Assembly (NCBI GenBank): GCA_965112735.1
Contig: OZ218960.1
Location: 2,108,001 to 2,172,000, forward strand
Direction: 5' to 3'
DNA from: Phaeosaccion multiseriatum
Taxonomy: Eukaryota; Ochrophyta, other classes
Length of the DNA stretch: 64,000 bases
Shown: positions 20,744-31,860 of the stretch, piece by piece
Layout: each line of letters begins with the position of its first letter
Numbering within the stretch: the first letter of the stretch is position 1
Position numbers and translations under genes: made by a program
The notes under the pieces: generated by a model
The model's database searches: none
Told to the model about the DNA's origin: nothing
What the model saw: the letters and a program-made list of their open reading frames with translations, nothing else

Positions 20744-23700
20744 CCAGCACCAGCAGCACCAGCAGCAACTGCGACAGCATATGTTCACAGAGGCATTCTC
20801 AGAGGCACCAGTACATCACCAGCCCCCCCCGCCCCCTTCAAGCGGAAGGGCCGGTGCCAATGTTCCAGCGGGTAGCAGTAGCAAGAGCAAGCAGCAGCAA
20901 CAGCCACCGATACTGCAGCAGGAACAGCAGCTGACCGTATCGGACAGCTTTGTTAACAGGGTCGGAGAGCTCTTTGCTAGCGTGTGGAAGGTCCGTCCAG
21001 ATGTGGCCCTCCGAGACCGCTACGGAGATAAGAGAAAGGGAGCTCTCAGCGTGTTCTGGCAAGACTACAAGAAGGTACAGGCGTGGAGTATATAGCGTGC
21101 AACCAAACATCAATCCATCCATCAATGCAAGACATTAACCAACCCCGCCCCCTGTAGGTTCGCGTCGACTGGAGGGAGCTGGCAGGGGTCTCAGAAGATG
21201 TGTTCCAACTCAAGCTTGCACACTACATGCAAATCGACGGGCCTTCCAGGGATAACTCCGATAACAGGATCAAGTACATAGTTCGGGAGCGTATTAAGGA
21301 CAATACGCATTTGGGGGTGATGGACGGCAAGAACACAAAGGCTGCCAAGAGAAAGGCGGCGGCTGCTGCGGCGGCGGCTGCTCTGAAGAGTCCCCATGCC
21401 TTGCAGCCGGCGGTTCCCTTGGTGCGTGTCAAGACGGAGGAGGTTGGGTTGGATTCTGAGGAAGAAACGAGAACAAAGAAGCGGACTAGAGAGAGCATGC
21501 TTGCCGGCCCGGCGCGAGGGGCTGCAGCCGGCGCAGGTTCCTCGGCTGTCGCTGGTGATGCTCCAACCACCACACCTTCCGCGGCCAAAGGCCCTAAACA
21601 GAGGGGGCCTAACCATTGGTGGGAGAGAGACCTTACCCCTGAAGGCTGTGTGCTGCACCCCACTGCCAACTGTCACGAGTGGACAAGCGACAATGGGATT
21701 GAGCACCGTATCATGGAGGTGAGGCGGGTCACACGTTACGCTCGGCAAGAGGAAAAGAGTTTTGACACACAACACACGCACACCCTTTGTTCTGGCTCAG
21801 ATTGAGTTTCAGCACGGGTGCGAGATGAAGCCCCCGAAGGAGAGGCTCATTGAGAACTTTACGACCATGTGGAGGCCGAATTGCGACGTAGTGTACGTGC
21901 ACGGCTGTCAGGTGAGGAAGGAGTGCACTTTTGGCTGTAGGGCGACTGTTGATTTGGGTAAGGAGTGTTAGCCAATCTCGTGTGCGGTGCGTCTCTTGTT
22001 GAAAACAGCAAGAAGGCATGTACTTCGAACCCATCATGGGTATCTACGAGAAGCAAGTGTCCACCTTCCAAGGCAAATTTCTGTATCGACAGAGCTCCTT
22101 GGCGGGGAGAGAAGGGGTGACTTGGCTGTACTTCGACAAGGAGAGGAGCAAGTGGGTCATCTCAGAGAACTACCTGGCTCAACCTTCCAGCCCCCTCTTC
22201 GAGTACTCGCTCCCGCCGGTGCTTGAAAAGTTAGTAGTCAACCGCGCACGTAAGCGTCGAAAGTATGAGTCCGTGGTTTTCACCTCCTCCCCCCGCCTCC
22301 ACCCATCCAACAATAGGTTGGGGGTACCGGCTATGCAGATGGGTCAACCAACGAACTTGCCCCTGTTTGTCAAGAGCGGAACGACCCTGCTTCCGCCCAT
22401 GGAGATGTATTACCTGCACAACCTGGAGATCCGGCAAGTCTGCGACAGGGCATGGAGGGGATGCTTCAGAGCAAATCCTAGTGAGGTACTGTTTGAGGCC
22501 AAGGGTAGCCCCTAGATGGCCCCACACGCTTGCCCTAAACCTTCACGTCTTGTCTCCACTCGCCTGAGGAAGGTTGCCTTTGGGCTCTTTGCACGGCTGG
22601 CCTCTGCCCAGGAGAGCTTCGTGTCCCAGTCTCCGGCCGATCACTTTGCCGCAGAGGTGCGTTCGTCGTCTTTTGTCTGTGGCTTGTTACGGCTTACTCT
22701 TGGTTCTAAGCACTTTTGTCTTGGTTGACGGCTCCCCAAAGGCCTTCGATGCGGAGCGAGAGCAGATACTGGAGTTCTTCTTGGTCTTTCGAGATGAGAG
22801 TCCCGATGGGGATGCTGGCAAGGTGAGCTTCCTTTGTGGAAGGGGGCAGGACTTTGTTGCTTCCTTCTCTCCTCATCCCGTCCCTTGTTTTGCATCATGG
22901 ACAGGTTGTCCGACGGGAGGACTACTTGGCGTTCATGGAGTGGTTCGTGGGCACGCTGCCGAGCGTGTCCTTGCCCCTCAAGATTTGGCGCATGTACCAC
23001 GCGCTCAAGGAGGGAGGTGTGCCCTTCATTCCCATGGCCATGAGCAACAGCCAGAAGGACTTCAACAAGCACTTCCAGGTAGGGTCATGTGTGTGGGCCA
23101 AGGGCCGTCTACCATTCATGTACCAAGTACCGGGACTTGACGCACACACGCACACACACACTCACGTCTACAGCTACTGGAGAGCGTGCCCAACCTTGGC
23201 CGCTACTGCTTTCGCTTCTCGCGCCAGCCCCACCACGTGACAGTCGACTACACAGTGTCGAACGGATTCGAGGGGGGAAGGGCGACGGTCAAGGTGAAGT
23301 TGTCTTCTCATTCCTTTGAGGGGCTATCTCGGGGCGGCGAAGAACAACCAACCAACTCTTCGTATTTGCAATTGTACCCCGACTGCTGTTGCTGGACCGC
23401 AGGTGATGAGCCACCGAATCAAGATCAGTGACATGACTGTTTCTGGGGTAACTCTTCGCGTGGAGAACCTTATGCTGCGGTGGGAGGGACAAGGGGGGGG
23501 CGTTGGGCGGCAGAACACTCCGTCTCCATCACCGTCGGACCTCGATCAGCGCACCTTTCTGGACATGTTCCATAACCTCACGCCTGCCCTGGCGAGGCAG
23601 CAGGCGAAGGGGAGCCTCATGGACCACCGCCTCTTCAATGGAGGCGCCAACGGGCAGAATGCAACCCCTCTCAACTTGGACTACGTTGAGTACTCCTCCT

Positions 23701-23896
23701 TCGCCGAGCTCGAGGTCAGTGCCCCGTGTGACCGTGTGCATCCCTATCTGTTACTTGGGGCCTCTACTAACCCCCCTCGCTCCCCCTCTATTTGCCGCAG
23801 ATGTTCTTCTCCCGCACACTCGTCGAGAAGTGTGACACGAGCAAGTCCCCAGGCACAGTCGAGCTGGAGCCTACGTATCTGGGAACCATATACTAA
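20445..23896 (+). CDS. STAT-like linker-SH2 protein with poly-Gln/His N-terminus
   Basis: Ten exons, all joined in phase 0: 20445-21074, 21158-21718, 21801-21911, 22009-22485, 22573-22656, 22742-22822, 22905-23078, 23174-23293, 23403-23714, 23801-23896; 881 residues. Residues 25-140 are Gln/His-rich. The middle (about 165-600) has no family I can name; it includes a basic stretch (RARKRRKYESVV) and a β-rich part (KFLYRQSSLAGREGVTWLYF). Residues about 622-706 resemble the helical linker of STATs, with an EF-hand-like loop (DESPDGDAGK) then YLAFMEWFVGTLPS and GGVPFIPMA. Residues about 707-745 look like the start of a STAT-type SH2: NLGRYCFRFSRQPHHVTVDY, with Arg720 at the phosphotyrosine-binding position. 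Tyr876 and Tyr881 lie at the C-terminus. The weakest junction is 22485/22573. Confidence 0.65.
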
Positions 23897-23924
23897 CTAT
23901 CGCAGCTTGTCTAGCACAGACAAA

Positions 23925-23987
23925 TCATCCGCTATCCGTTATGCGCGTGCCGGCGCGCTATCCGCTATCGGCCGCCGAGATACTGTA
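23925..23987. repeat. GATAGC-type repeat fragment
   Basis: An inverse-orientation match to the 18.1-kb family (ATCCGCTATCCGTTATGCG and CGCGCTATCCGCTATCGGCC), just downstream of the STAT-like stop codon and upstream of NF-YC. Confidence 0.75.
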
Positions 23988-24117
23988 AACATTCTCGGAA
24001 GTACTAGTAAAAGAGAAGGAAGAAAAGAAAGAAAGAAAAAAATTGAAATTTCGTTATTATTTTTTTTGTGTGCGCTTTGGTTCTCCCCTTTTTGTGTCTT
24101 GGGCGCCTGTCTTGACC

Positions 24118-24956
24118 ATGGCGGAGCATGACGATGACGCGCACGTTCAGAATATGAGTCGGCAGCTGAGCGCGTTCTGGGAGGAGCAGGGCGTCGAGGT
24201 ACGGATCCGCTCGATGCTGCTATTTTAATCCCGTAGGCCGGAGAGCGGCGGCTGGCCTGTACTTGGGCTCTTCCAGGGTGGGGAGGGGGGTTTTCTCTGC
24301 CTGAGCGTCGCGCGCACTACAGCAGAGCCCAATTCAACATTTCCCGCTGCTACTGCTGCTACCCCGTGTATATCTCCTTGCTGTCGCCCCCCTCTCCCGT
24401 CCTCCCGCCCCTCCCCTCAAGGTGGACGAACTAGAGACAGGCACCGAGCAGGACTTTAAGAATCACAACGACCTCCCGCTGGCAAGAATCAAGCGTATTA
24501 TGAAGAGCGACGAAGACGTCCGAATGATTAGCGCTGAGGCGCCTGTGCTATTCGCAAAGGTGAGATAGGCAGACAGCCGAGATTGAAGGTTGGTGGGGAA
24601 GAAGGATGGAAGGGAGAGTAGCCAGGACTGTCGCATCGAAACTCGTTGGCTTTTCGACTGGGCCTAACTTGTGCCCCGAGTGTAGAACGAGTGTGATGGA
24701 GTGATTTTGTGGGAGGTTTTGTGTTGTGTTATAAGGCTGTTTTTTGGTTACGTTTTATTATAGCCTGCCTGCTGGCTGCCTGCCCTTTTGAACCCCCCCC
24801 CTTATGCAGGCTTGTGAGATGTTCATTTTGGAGCTAACATTACGGAGCTGGTGCTTCAGCGAGAAGAACAAACGGAGGACCCTTCAGAAGGAGGACATTC
24901 AAACAGCAATTGCAAAGACCGACATTTTCGACTTCCTGGTGCAGGTCATTAAATAA
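24118..24956 (+). CDS. NFYC: NF-YC / HAP5 histone-fold subunit of the CCAAT-binding factor
   Basis: Exons 24118-24198, 24422-24559 and 24810-24956 (all phase 0) encode 121 residues. The histone fold is almost invariant: [39 protein letters not shown], then [19 protein letters not shown] and IFDFLVQVI. Family knowledge: NF-YC pairs with NF-YB, and the dimer recruits NF-YA to bind CCAAT boxes. The protein is short, without the Gln-rich C-terminal activation domain of animal NF-YC. It lies tail to tail with cofilin, 69 bp between stops. Confidence 0.96.
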
Positions 24957-25025
24957 GTAAAACACGTTGTGCACGTTTTGATCATTCTTAAGCTACACAC
25001 TATACGACAGACAGACACCACTAAA

Positions 25026-25991
25026 CTAGACTCGATTGATGTGTGGGAGCACGCAACTCGTCATGTCGAGCTCGCTCAGATCTGTGGCCTGCATATGAGC
25101 TCCTACTCCAACCAGTGCCTGCTTCAACGCGTCCTTGCTGCCTGCAAACACCATCTTGTCCTTAACCTTGGCTGTGTCAGGGGCCCATGCCACAAACAAT
25201 AGCTTGTCCGTAGGGCGTCCGTCGGGAGTAGTGTACTCCAGGTCGAAGAGGCCGTACCGGCACTCGTTTGGCGGCAGTGCTGCACAAAAGTCATCCCATG
25301 TCATGGCCTTCTCCCCGACCTGATCGATCACAATCTCATCGTCCGCCACCTGATGAATGGGCATTGAGGTGTGTGTGGGGGGGGGAGGGCGGCGGGCAAG
25401 GGGGAGCAGAAGAACACGGCAGCGTTAGAGAACGTGCACAGCGATTGGTGCCACCCTAGAACATGTCTTGCCTTGTATACGTAGAAGCGGTTGTTGTGAG
25501 GCTCTTTGTGAAGCTTAAAGTCGTTGAACTCCGTGATAATTTGGTCGTTCACAGCGATTCCGGTGGCCTGTCCGGGGACGGCGGGAACAACAAGCGAAAA
25601 CAGCGGGGCAGGTTATTGGGGGATACCGCAAAAGCAGCCGTGCCCCTGGGCCGCGGGGAGGAGCACCATGCCTAGGCAAGAGCAGAGTGTGGAGCTGGGA
25701 CTCCCGAGCGTCCGCCGCCGCAGCAGCGGACCTTTGCTCCAAGAAGGGTCCAGGAACAACGGCGCAGGGGACTTGACATCTTGTCGCCGTCCTACCCTTG
25801 GCTGCCATGCACTCGCCGCCGCGCGCAGGAATAATAAGCCCGGGAGGAGGACGACGCACATGCCGAGTAGCGGCGGCAGGGCGACAGCAGGCCGCAGCAG
25901 CCAGGCAGGACCGGGAGCGGGGCCCGAACTCACTGAAATTACAGGATCCGCCTTGACTTCCCTTGTACAGCACGTCTTTTCCACGTACCAT
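25026..25991 (-). CDS. ADF/cofilin actin-depolymerising factor
   Basis: Three coding exons: the ATG alone (25991-25989), 25567-25472, and 25349-25026; 140 residues. Joined, it starts MATGIAVNDQIITEFNDFKL. It continues NNRFYVYK, then VADDEIVIDQVG, DDFCAALPPNECRYGLFDLEY, KLLFVAWAPDTAKVKDKM and SKDALKQALVG, the full ADF-homology fold with its actin-binding long helix. An intron directly after the start codon is a known ADF/cofilin trait in plants and animals. The second intron uses a GC donor (AAG then GCAAGACAT, 25471-25470) rather than GT; frame and family continuity across it are exact. It is divergent from Sec13. Confidence 0.93.
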
Positions 25992-26244
25992 GATGTCCTG
26001 TTAGCAACAACACTGGTCCTTTCTCTGGTGGTTTCCCTCTGCTTGCTGTGTCTTTCTGCGTGCGATGTGGGTACTCAAAGAAGGACGAAAGTGTCGTCTA
26101 TGAGAGCCCAGGGGTGGGGGGGGGGGTGATCACAAATGGAGGTGGTCGAATCCAGAACCTCTCCCGCGTCGTGTCTTCCTCTGCTAAGGCCTTTGTATAC
26201 AGACTCTACGGGGAGGATCTCCCCCTCCTGATCTGCGGGGCAGG
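25992..26244. promoter_or_regulatory. Divergent promoter region, cofilin / Sec13
   Basis: These 253 bp separate the two ATGs. The cofilin 5' UTR must end exactly at its ATG-only exon. No clear TATA box; a G run lies at about 26117-26126. Confidence 0.45.
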
Positions 26245-27536
26245 ATGGCGGCCCAGGCCAACCCCCTTGTGACCATCGACACGCAGCACAATGACATGAT
26301 CCACGACGCGCAGCTGGACTACTATGCCAAGAAGCTCGCAACGGCTTCGTCGGACCGAACGATACAGGTACGAAAGGGGAAGGGAACGAAGTGGTAGAGG
26401 ACCTGGTCATCACCCTCCTCCGCGCGTCCCACAGGTGTTTGAAATCACCGGAGATCTGTACAACAAGACTGCAGTACTCACCGGGCATGCGGGCCCAGTG
26501 TGGCAAGTGACCTGGGCCCACCCCAAGTTCGGCGTCCTGCTGGCGAGTTGCAGCTACGATGGTCGAGTCATTATCCATCGAGAGAGCTCCACGGGGATGT
26601 GGACCACAATTCACACCCACGCTATACATGAGTCCAGTGTGAATAGGTGCGTGCCCTGCCGAGCAAACTAAGGGAGGTAGGAGTGCACTTTGGCGCTAAT
26701 TTATGTGTATGTGTGTGTGTGTGTGTGTGTGTGATTTCCACAGCATTGCGTGGGCTCCTCACGAGCTGGGCCTCCTGTTGGCCTGTGCGAGTAGCGACGG
26801 GCGCGTCTCTGTGCTGCGCCATATGGAGGACGACTCCTGGCAGACGCATCAGTTTCAGGAATCCAAAGTGGGCTGTAATGCAGTGTCATGGGCGCCGTTC
26901 AACTCCATCGGGAGCAGGGATGTAGCGACGGGTCAGCCGCTATTGCGACTCGTCACGGGCTCATGGTTAGTCATGGGACGATACGTGGGTGCTCCAGGTT
27001 CTGCGCACTTTATGTAACGTTTTTCTTTCTGTTTGCCCCACACCAGCGACAACAAGGTTCGTATTTGGAGGAGCGCAGACGGAGGGAGTACGTGGCAGTC
27101 AGAAGACCATGATGCAGTGCATCAGGGACATTCGGATTGGGTGAGGGACGTGGCTTGGGCCCCGAGCACGGGCATGCCCTGCAATACGATTGCCTCATGC
27201 AGCGAGGACAAGGTGTGTACAGCGAGAGCAGCACCAGCGGGTGTTGTATTACAGCAACCAACTTGCTTATCCCCCTCCCCCCCCCTTCTTTTCTTTCTTG
27301 TGTCTCTCCAGACCGTCTATATCTGGACACAGACGGAGCCAAATGGACCTTGGGTGGGGGCTCTGATGAACACTTTTGATGGCCCTGTGTGGAGAGTCAG
27401 CTGGTCCGTGACAGGAAACGTACTGGCCGTGTCCTATGGAGACCACGACGTGAAGCTTTGGAAGCAGAGCTTGAAGGGCACGTGGGAAGAGATAAGCACA
27501 GTGGATGAGGGAGGCGCCGTGCAGTCGATAAGCTAA
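26245..27536 (+). CDS. SEC13: Sec13, WD40 component of the COPII coat and nuclear pore
   Basis: Five exons (26245-26367, 26435-26646, 26744-26965, 27047-27212, 27312-27536), 315 residues, the usual Sec13 size. It begins [20 protein letters not shown], then [89 protein letters not shown], and ends with the sixth blade [20 protein letters not shown] followed by DVKLWKQ. Family knowledge: six WD40 blades pair with Sec31 in COPII vesicles, with Nup145C/Nup96 at the pore, and with SEACAT/GATOR2. Intron 2 contains a (GT)n run at about 26705-26733. Confidence 0.96.
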
Positions 27537-27568
27537 GTCATATGAATAGATACCATACTCTTTGAGAC

Positions 27569-30500
27569 TCATGAAGACGACAAGATTCTGGCAATGTCAT
27601 GAGCGGGTAGGCCTCTGCTGCTGTCGGCTGCGTATTGGTCCAGGATCTGCCCTACTTCAGCCATCATGTCCTCCTTGCCGTCATGGAATCTCTCCCGAAT
27701 TGATCTCGCCGCTCTGCTGGAAGAGAGTGTGGCACTGTACAGCTGGTGCCGCGCCAAGCGGGCGGGCTTCTTCGCGTCCCGCTCTTGGCTGTGCACGCAG
27801 CGGGCCATGGCACATACGGTGTAAGCGATAATACTCTGGAGTCGACCAATGTGAAAGGCGTTGCATTGCTGCTGGAGTAGGAGTAGGTCACTCGGTGCAT
27901 CGCCTTCCTCCTCGTCAGCCTCCGATTCTGTAACCAGGACTTGGGCCAGGGTTTGTCGAGCCGTCTCCCAGCCTTGAGGCGAAATTCTTTCTCTGAGCTC
28001 CGCAGTATGTCGGCGCAAGCTGGCTGCGGCGGCGTTGTCTCCATCTTGTTCCTCTTGCTCGAGGAGGAAGTGGGGTGGCCCTACAAGTGCATGGAAGTTG
28101 CGGACCAGCTCCACCCTCTTCGTATGCAGCTCAAGCTCTTCCGTGCATAGCTGCAGGGCTGAAGTCAGCAACGGCCCCTCGCACCAGGCGTGCACGTCGA
28201 GTTCCATTTGCTGCGCCAAGGCCTCCGCACCTTGGGCAGTCGCCAAGTGCAACGTCTCGGCGACGTTTCCGGCCGCTAGCTCGAAATCGTCCAGCGCCAA
28301 CCAAGCCCTTTTCGGCACCGCCCCTTGAGCTCCTGCAGCCGCTTGCCGGAGCGCTTCTGCCCAACTCAGGAGAGAGTCGCGAGCAGCAGGCGGAGTGGCC
28401 ACTTCCACATGGAGAAATCTCTGTAGCTGCTCTGCTCGAGCAGCGGCGAGGGCCTGTCCAGAGGCAGCCTTGGAGAAGCTCCCTTTCCGTCGCTCAATCC
28501 ACTTTTGGTACTTGGAAAGGCCTTCCGTCCAAATCGAATCCGCTTTGGAAAGGGCTCTCGTATCCAAGACCGTCTCCCCAAGCCGGACTTGATGCCATAT
28601 CCTCTTGGCAGGGGTCATGCTGGCTCTCATGAGAGCCTGCTTCTCGAAAATCATCGCCTCCTCCTCCTCCATGGATCCGAAGGAGGTGGTCCCCATAGTG
28701 ACGAGAATGCCCAGCCGCTCCACAAGACGCTCCTCTTCTTGCTCAGGCGTCGCCCGCGGCTGGTCACTGTCGTCCTGGCGCGGCATTTTGCACACGCGCG
28801 GCCTGTTTCCTGGAAACTCTTGCCCCCACCACCGAAGGAGCGCCTCTGCCCTCTTCTGCTCGTGGTCCTCGTCGTCTGCCTCTTCCTGCTGTCCCCCCTC
28901 CTCATCGTCTGCCTGTTCGCTGGCTTTTCCCGCCTCCAAGTCGGTGGTGCGAAAGTCAAACACGGCATGAAGCCTCGACCTAGCTGCAGGGGCAGGCTCT
29001 GCTTCAGTAGTAGCAGCCGCAGTGTCGATGACGCCTTTCGTCTTCTTCTCTTTCCCCACCGTCGTTCCCTTCCTCTTCGCTTTGCTTCCTTTCACATCCT
29101 CGACTGCCGCCTGCGGAGGGGATTCCAACTCCGCCAGCCCACGCTCAAGCAATTCCGCCTCCTCAACTGTGGTGGGGTAGTTGAGGAGCATCCAACCCCT
29201 GTCTCTGGGCGCTTTACATTGCAGGTGTAGCACCAAGAGCTCGTTCGTTGTAGCCAAGGTCGGTGGTGCTTTGGCTTTGCTTTGAGCAGTATGGAAGTTC
29301 ACTGAAGCGGTCACGAACTTGTCCCGGTCCTCTTGCCTCGTCTCCGGTACATAGGCCAATGCTTCAATTTGCTCTCTCTCAAGCTTGCCCTCCGCAGCTG
29401 CCGCCGCTGCCGCCTCAGTCGCCGACGTCTTTGCCTTCTTCGAAGCCGACACGGAGGCAATCGCGTCGAGAGCCACTGCCGTTACCGCTGCCAATACGTC
29501 CTGCATCGAGAAGCAATAGTGACCCAAGCACTTTGCCACGCGCTCGCATATCCTTGCATCACCGTCCGCCGGAGCCCACGCTACACTCGACAGTCCCAGT
29601 CCCCCGGCCTTTCCACACGTCGCCAGTGCTAACTCCAGTCCCGTCTGAGGGTCCTCTTCCTCCGCTAGCAGCTGCTCAATCTCACGCTGGACCAGCGCAG
29701 CGGGGTCGCGCTCCTGCGACAAGCTGTCTTGGCCAAAAGAAAACCTCTCGTCCTCCTCCTCCTGCTCCTGCTCCTCCACCTGCTCCTCCCCCTGCTCCTC
29801 CCCCCCCGCCTCTTCCCCTCCTTCTTGACCCTGTCGGATGTCTCCTGGTAAGCTTTGCTTCACAAAGTGTCTCTTTAGAGCCTTCCATTCGGAAGGAGTC
29901 ATGGCATCTCCATGTGCCACCTCGCCATGGCGCATGAAAGACAAAGCGTGCTTCTGACCCGCAGCCTGCATCGCCAGCTCCACCAAATCCCTGCACGCAC
30001 CGGAGCAAACTTCAGCGATTCTCTTTCCTCTTCGTTCCCTGTCAGCCAAGAGGTATTTCGCCCGCAACGCCTCGTTACAGGCCCTTCGCTCCTCTGCCAC
30101 GCGCTCGTGGGCCTCCCGTGTAATCTCGGCTCTTTTCGAAAAGTCTGCTTCGAAGTCCGCGGAAAGCTGTCGCCGCCGTGCTTCGTTCGACGTACGCCTC
30201 AGCTCTGCCTTGTGCAGACTAGCCTGACGAGATTCCCATAGTTGAGCAGCCGCCGCCCTCCGACAGCGACCCGCCCTCACCATATCCTCAAGTCGGCACC
30301 GCTCCGCTAGCTCGAGGTCCGCCTGAGGGTATAGGTGCGTGCATACGAGTTTTTGCTTGTGTTCCTTCTTGCGGGGGGTTAAGGATGAGAACGTACCACT
30401 GCCTGAGCCTGGCGCTGGTCTCCAGCATTCTTTCTCCGGCGATACTCTCTCTCCGCTTGCGACTTGCGACCAGTAATTCCCTGTGGAAGTAAGGTGGGTG

Positions 30501-31727
30501 TGTGTGTGGGGGGGGGGGGGGGGTTGTTAGGGGTTGTTTCCAGCGAATGTTCTCCCATCGGAAAAGAAGGCCCTCTGCCGTACCCGATGCTTGAGCGTCG
30601 CCATTACTTCGGCGTTGGACTCGGGCCGCCAGTTCTGTCGTGCTGCCATCTCCTCCAATCGGCCTCGGAAAGCTACAGAAGACTCAGAGGAGTCGTATCC
30701 AGCAAGATCGCCTGTTCGTGTGATGGTTTCGATTCACTCCATTAGCGACGAGCAAAGGTGGGGTTGGAACAAACTGCCGTTCGTCCCAAGCGCTCACCTG
30801 CTGTAGTCGTTGCTGAAGGAGAAAGGGAGAGACGGTTCATGTTCCTTTCGAACCACAAGCATCCTGTGCGAGCGTCCCTCTGAGCAACGCGCGCCCCGTT
30901 GTCTCTGGCCACCTTTGCCCTCTCCAACACAGCAAGCTCATACGCAAGCAAGCGCCGCTCTGATTGGACAAACTCAGCTTGGTTGGTTGTCCAATCCTTG
31001 CGCCGGTTGGCCTGTGAAATGGAGGAGGTACGGTCATACACAGTGGCTGCCTTGCAAGTTGGTATCCCATGACAAAATGACTCACCTCCCAATTGCCCTG
31101 GAACTCCCTGCCTACTTTCCGCCTCGCAAGCCATGCGCGCCGACGATTCTTGGAGAACTCATCGGCGTCGAAAGCCTCTTTTCCGCGTCGTTCCTGTTCT
31201 CGAATCTCTCTGTCCAGCTGCCTTTCGTGATACTTTCGCTGCTGGGCGACGAAGAGCAGCTCCTTCATTGACGTCTGCTCCGCGGTTATCGCCTGATTCC
31301 TGCGTTTTGCTTGTCCAGACTTTGTCGAGGAAATCCCAAGCTCTTGTTGCTGTGCTGAAGCCCCTTTGGACAAAGGTCCCAGTTTTCGGAGCTTGAGGAG
31401 AAGCAGGGCGGCTGAGCCCGGTTGCTCGGTCATGATGTCCACGAGCAGGGAAGGGGTGAGCACAGTACATCCTGCATCCTTCAAGAGTTCGGCGAGCGCG
31501 GAGAGATTGCTGAGTCGGGCGTCGCGCCGTTTGCTGGATATGACCACCCCGCTGCTGCCATTTGCCTCCGCTCCGGCCGCCAAGGGCTGAATCAGGGAGA
31601 GCACTTCATGAAAAAGAGCCCCGCTCGCGAAAGCGCTGGGAAGCTCTTTAAGGCCAAGACGACCACAAGAAAGAGGCCCAATCTCGTCATTAAGCCACTG
31701 CACAACCTGACTGGCCATAGGCGCCAC
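27569..31727 (-). CDS. SPEF2: SPEF2/CPC1-like flagellar central-pair protein
   Basis: Five exons: 31727-31086, 31011-30798, 30711-30584, 30480-30397 and 30322-27569; 1273 residues, consistent phases. The N-terminus is a CH-like (SPEF) domain at residues about 1-110 (VVQWLNDEIGPLSCGRLGL; DAGCTVLTPSLLVDIMTEQ). Then come long charged coiled coils (RQLDREIREQERRGKEAF; KSQAEREYRRRKNAGDQRQ). A region with RDRGWMLLNYPTTVEEAELL matches the adenylate-kinase-like part of SPEF2, but I see no intact P-loop before it. The C-terminus is helical. Family knowledge: SPEF2/CPC1 belongs to the C1b projection of the 9+2 axoneme. It is shorter than the roughly 1800-residue animal protein. Its stop is 32 bp from that of Sec13. 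Confidence 0.85.
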
Positions 31728-31860
31728 ACCCTTCTATCATAGAAGGAGAAAATGACAGTTTCAGTCACACTTCACAGGAAAAAAGAACCAACTGCTGAAC
31801 TTCGCAAATCAATGTAATTTGGTAATTTCCCACTTTTTTTTTTTTTTTTTTTGGAGAAGA
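31728..31860. promoter_or_regulatory. Short divergent promoter, SPEF2 / RecA
   Basis: Only 133 bp separate the two start codons. A T run of about 18 nt (about 31835-31852) sits immediately upstream of the RecA ATG at 31861. Confidence 0.5.

Noticed and set aside
22018-22515. The ORF ending at the TAG near 22513 as a separate short gene
   Set aside because: A phase-0 donor (GAG then GTACTG at 22486) and downstream exons in the same frame support one STAT-like gene, although this is its weakest junction.
28075-29937. Plus-strand frames up to 241 codons opposite SPEF2
   Set aside because: Shadow frames of the long SPEF2 exon; no start context, domain or splice support.
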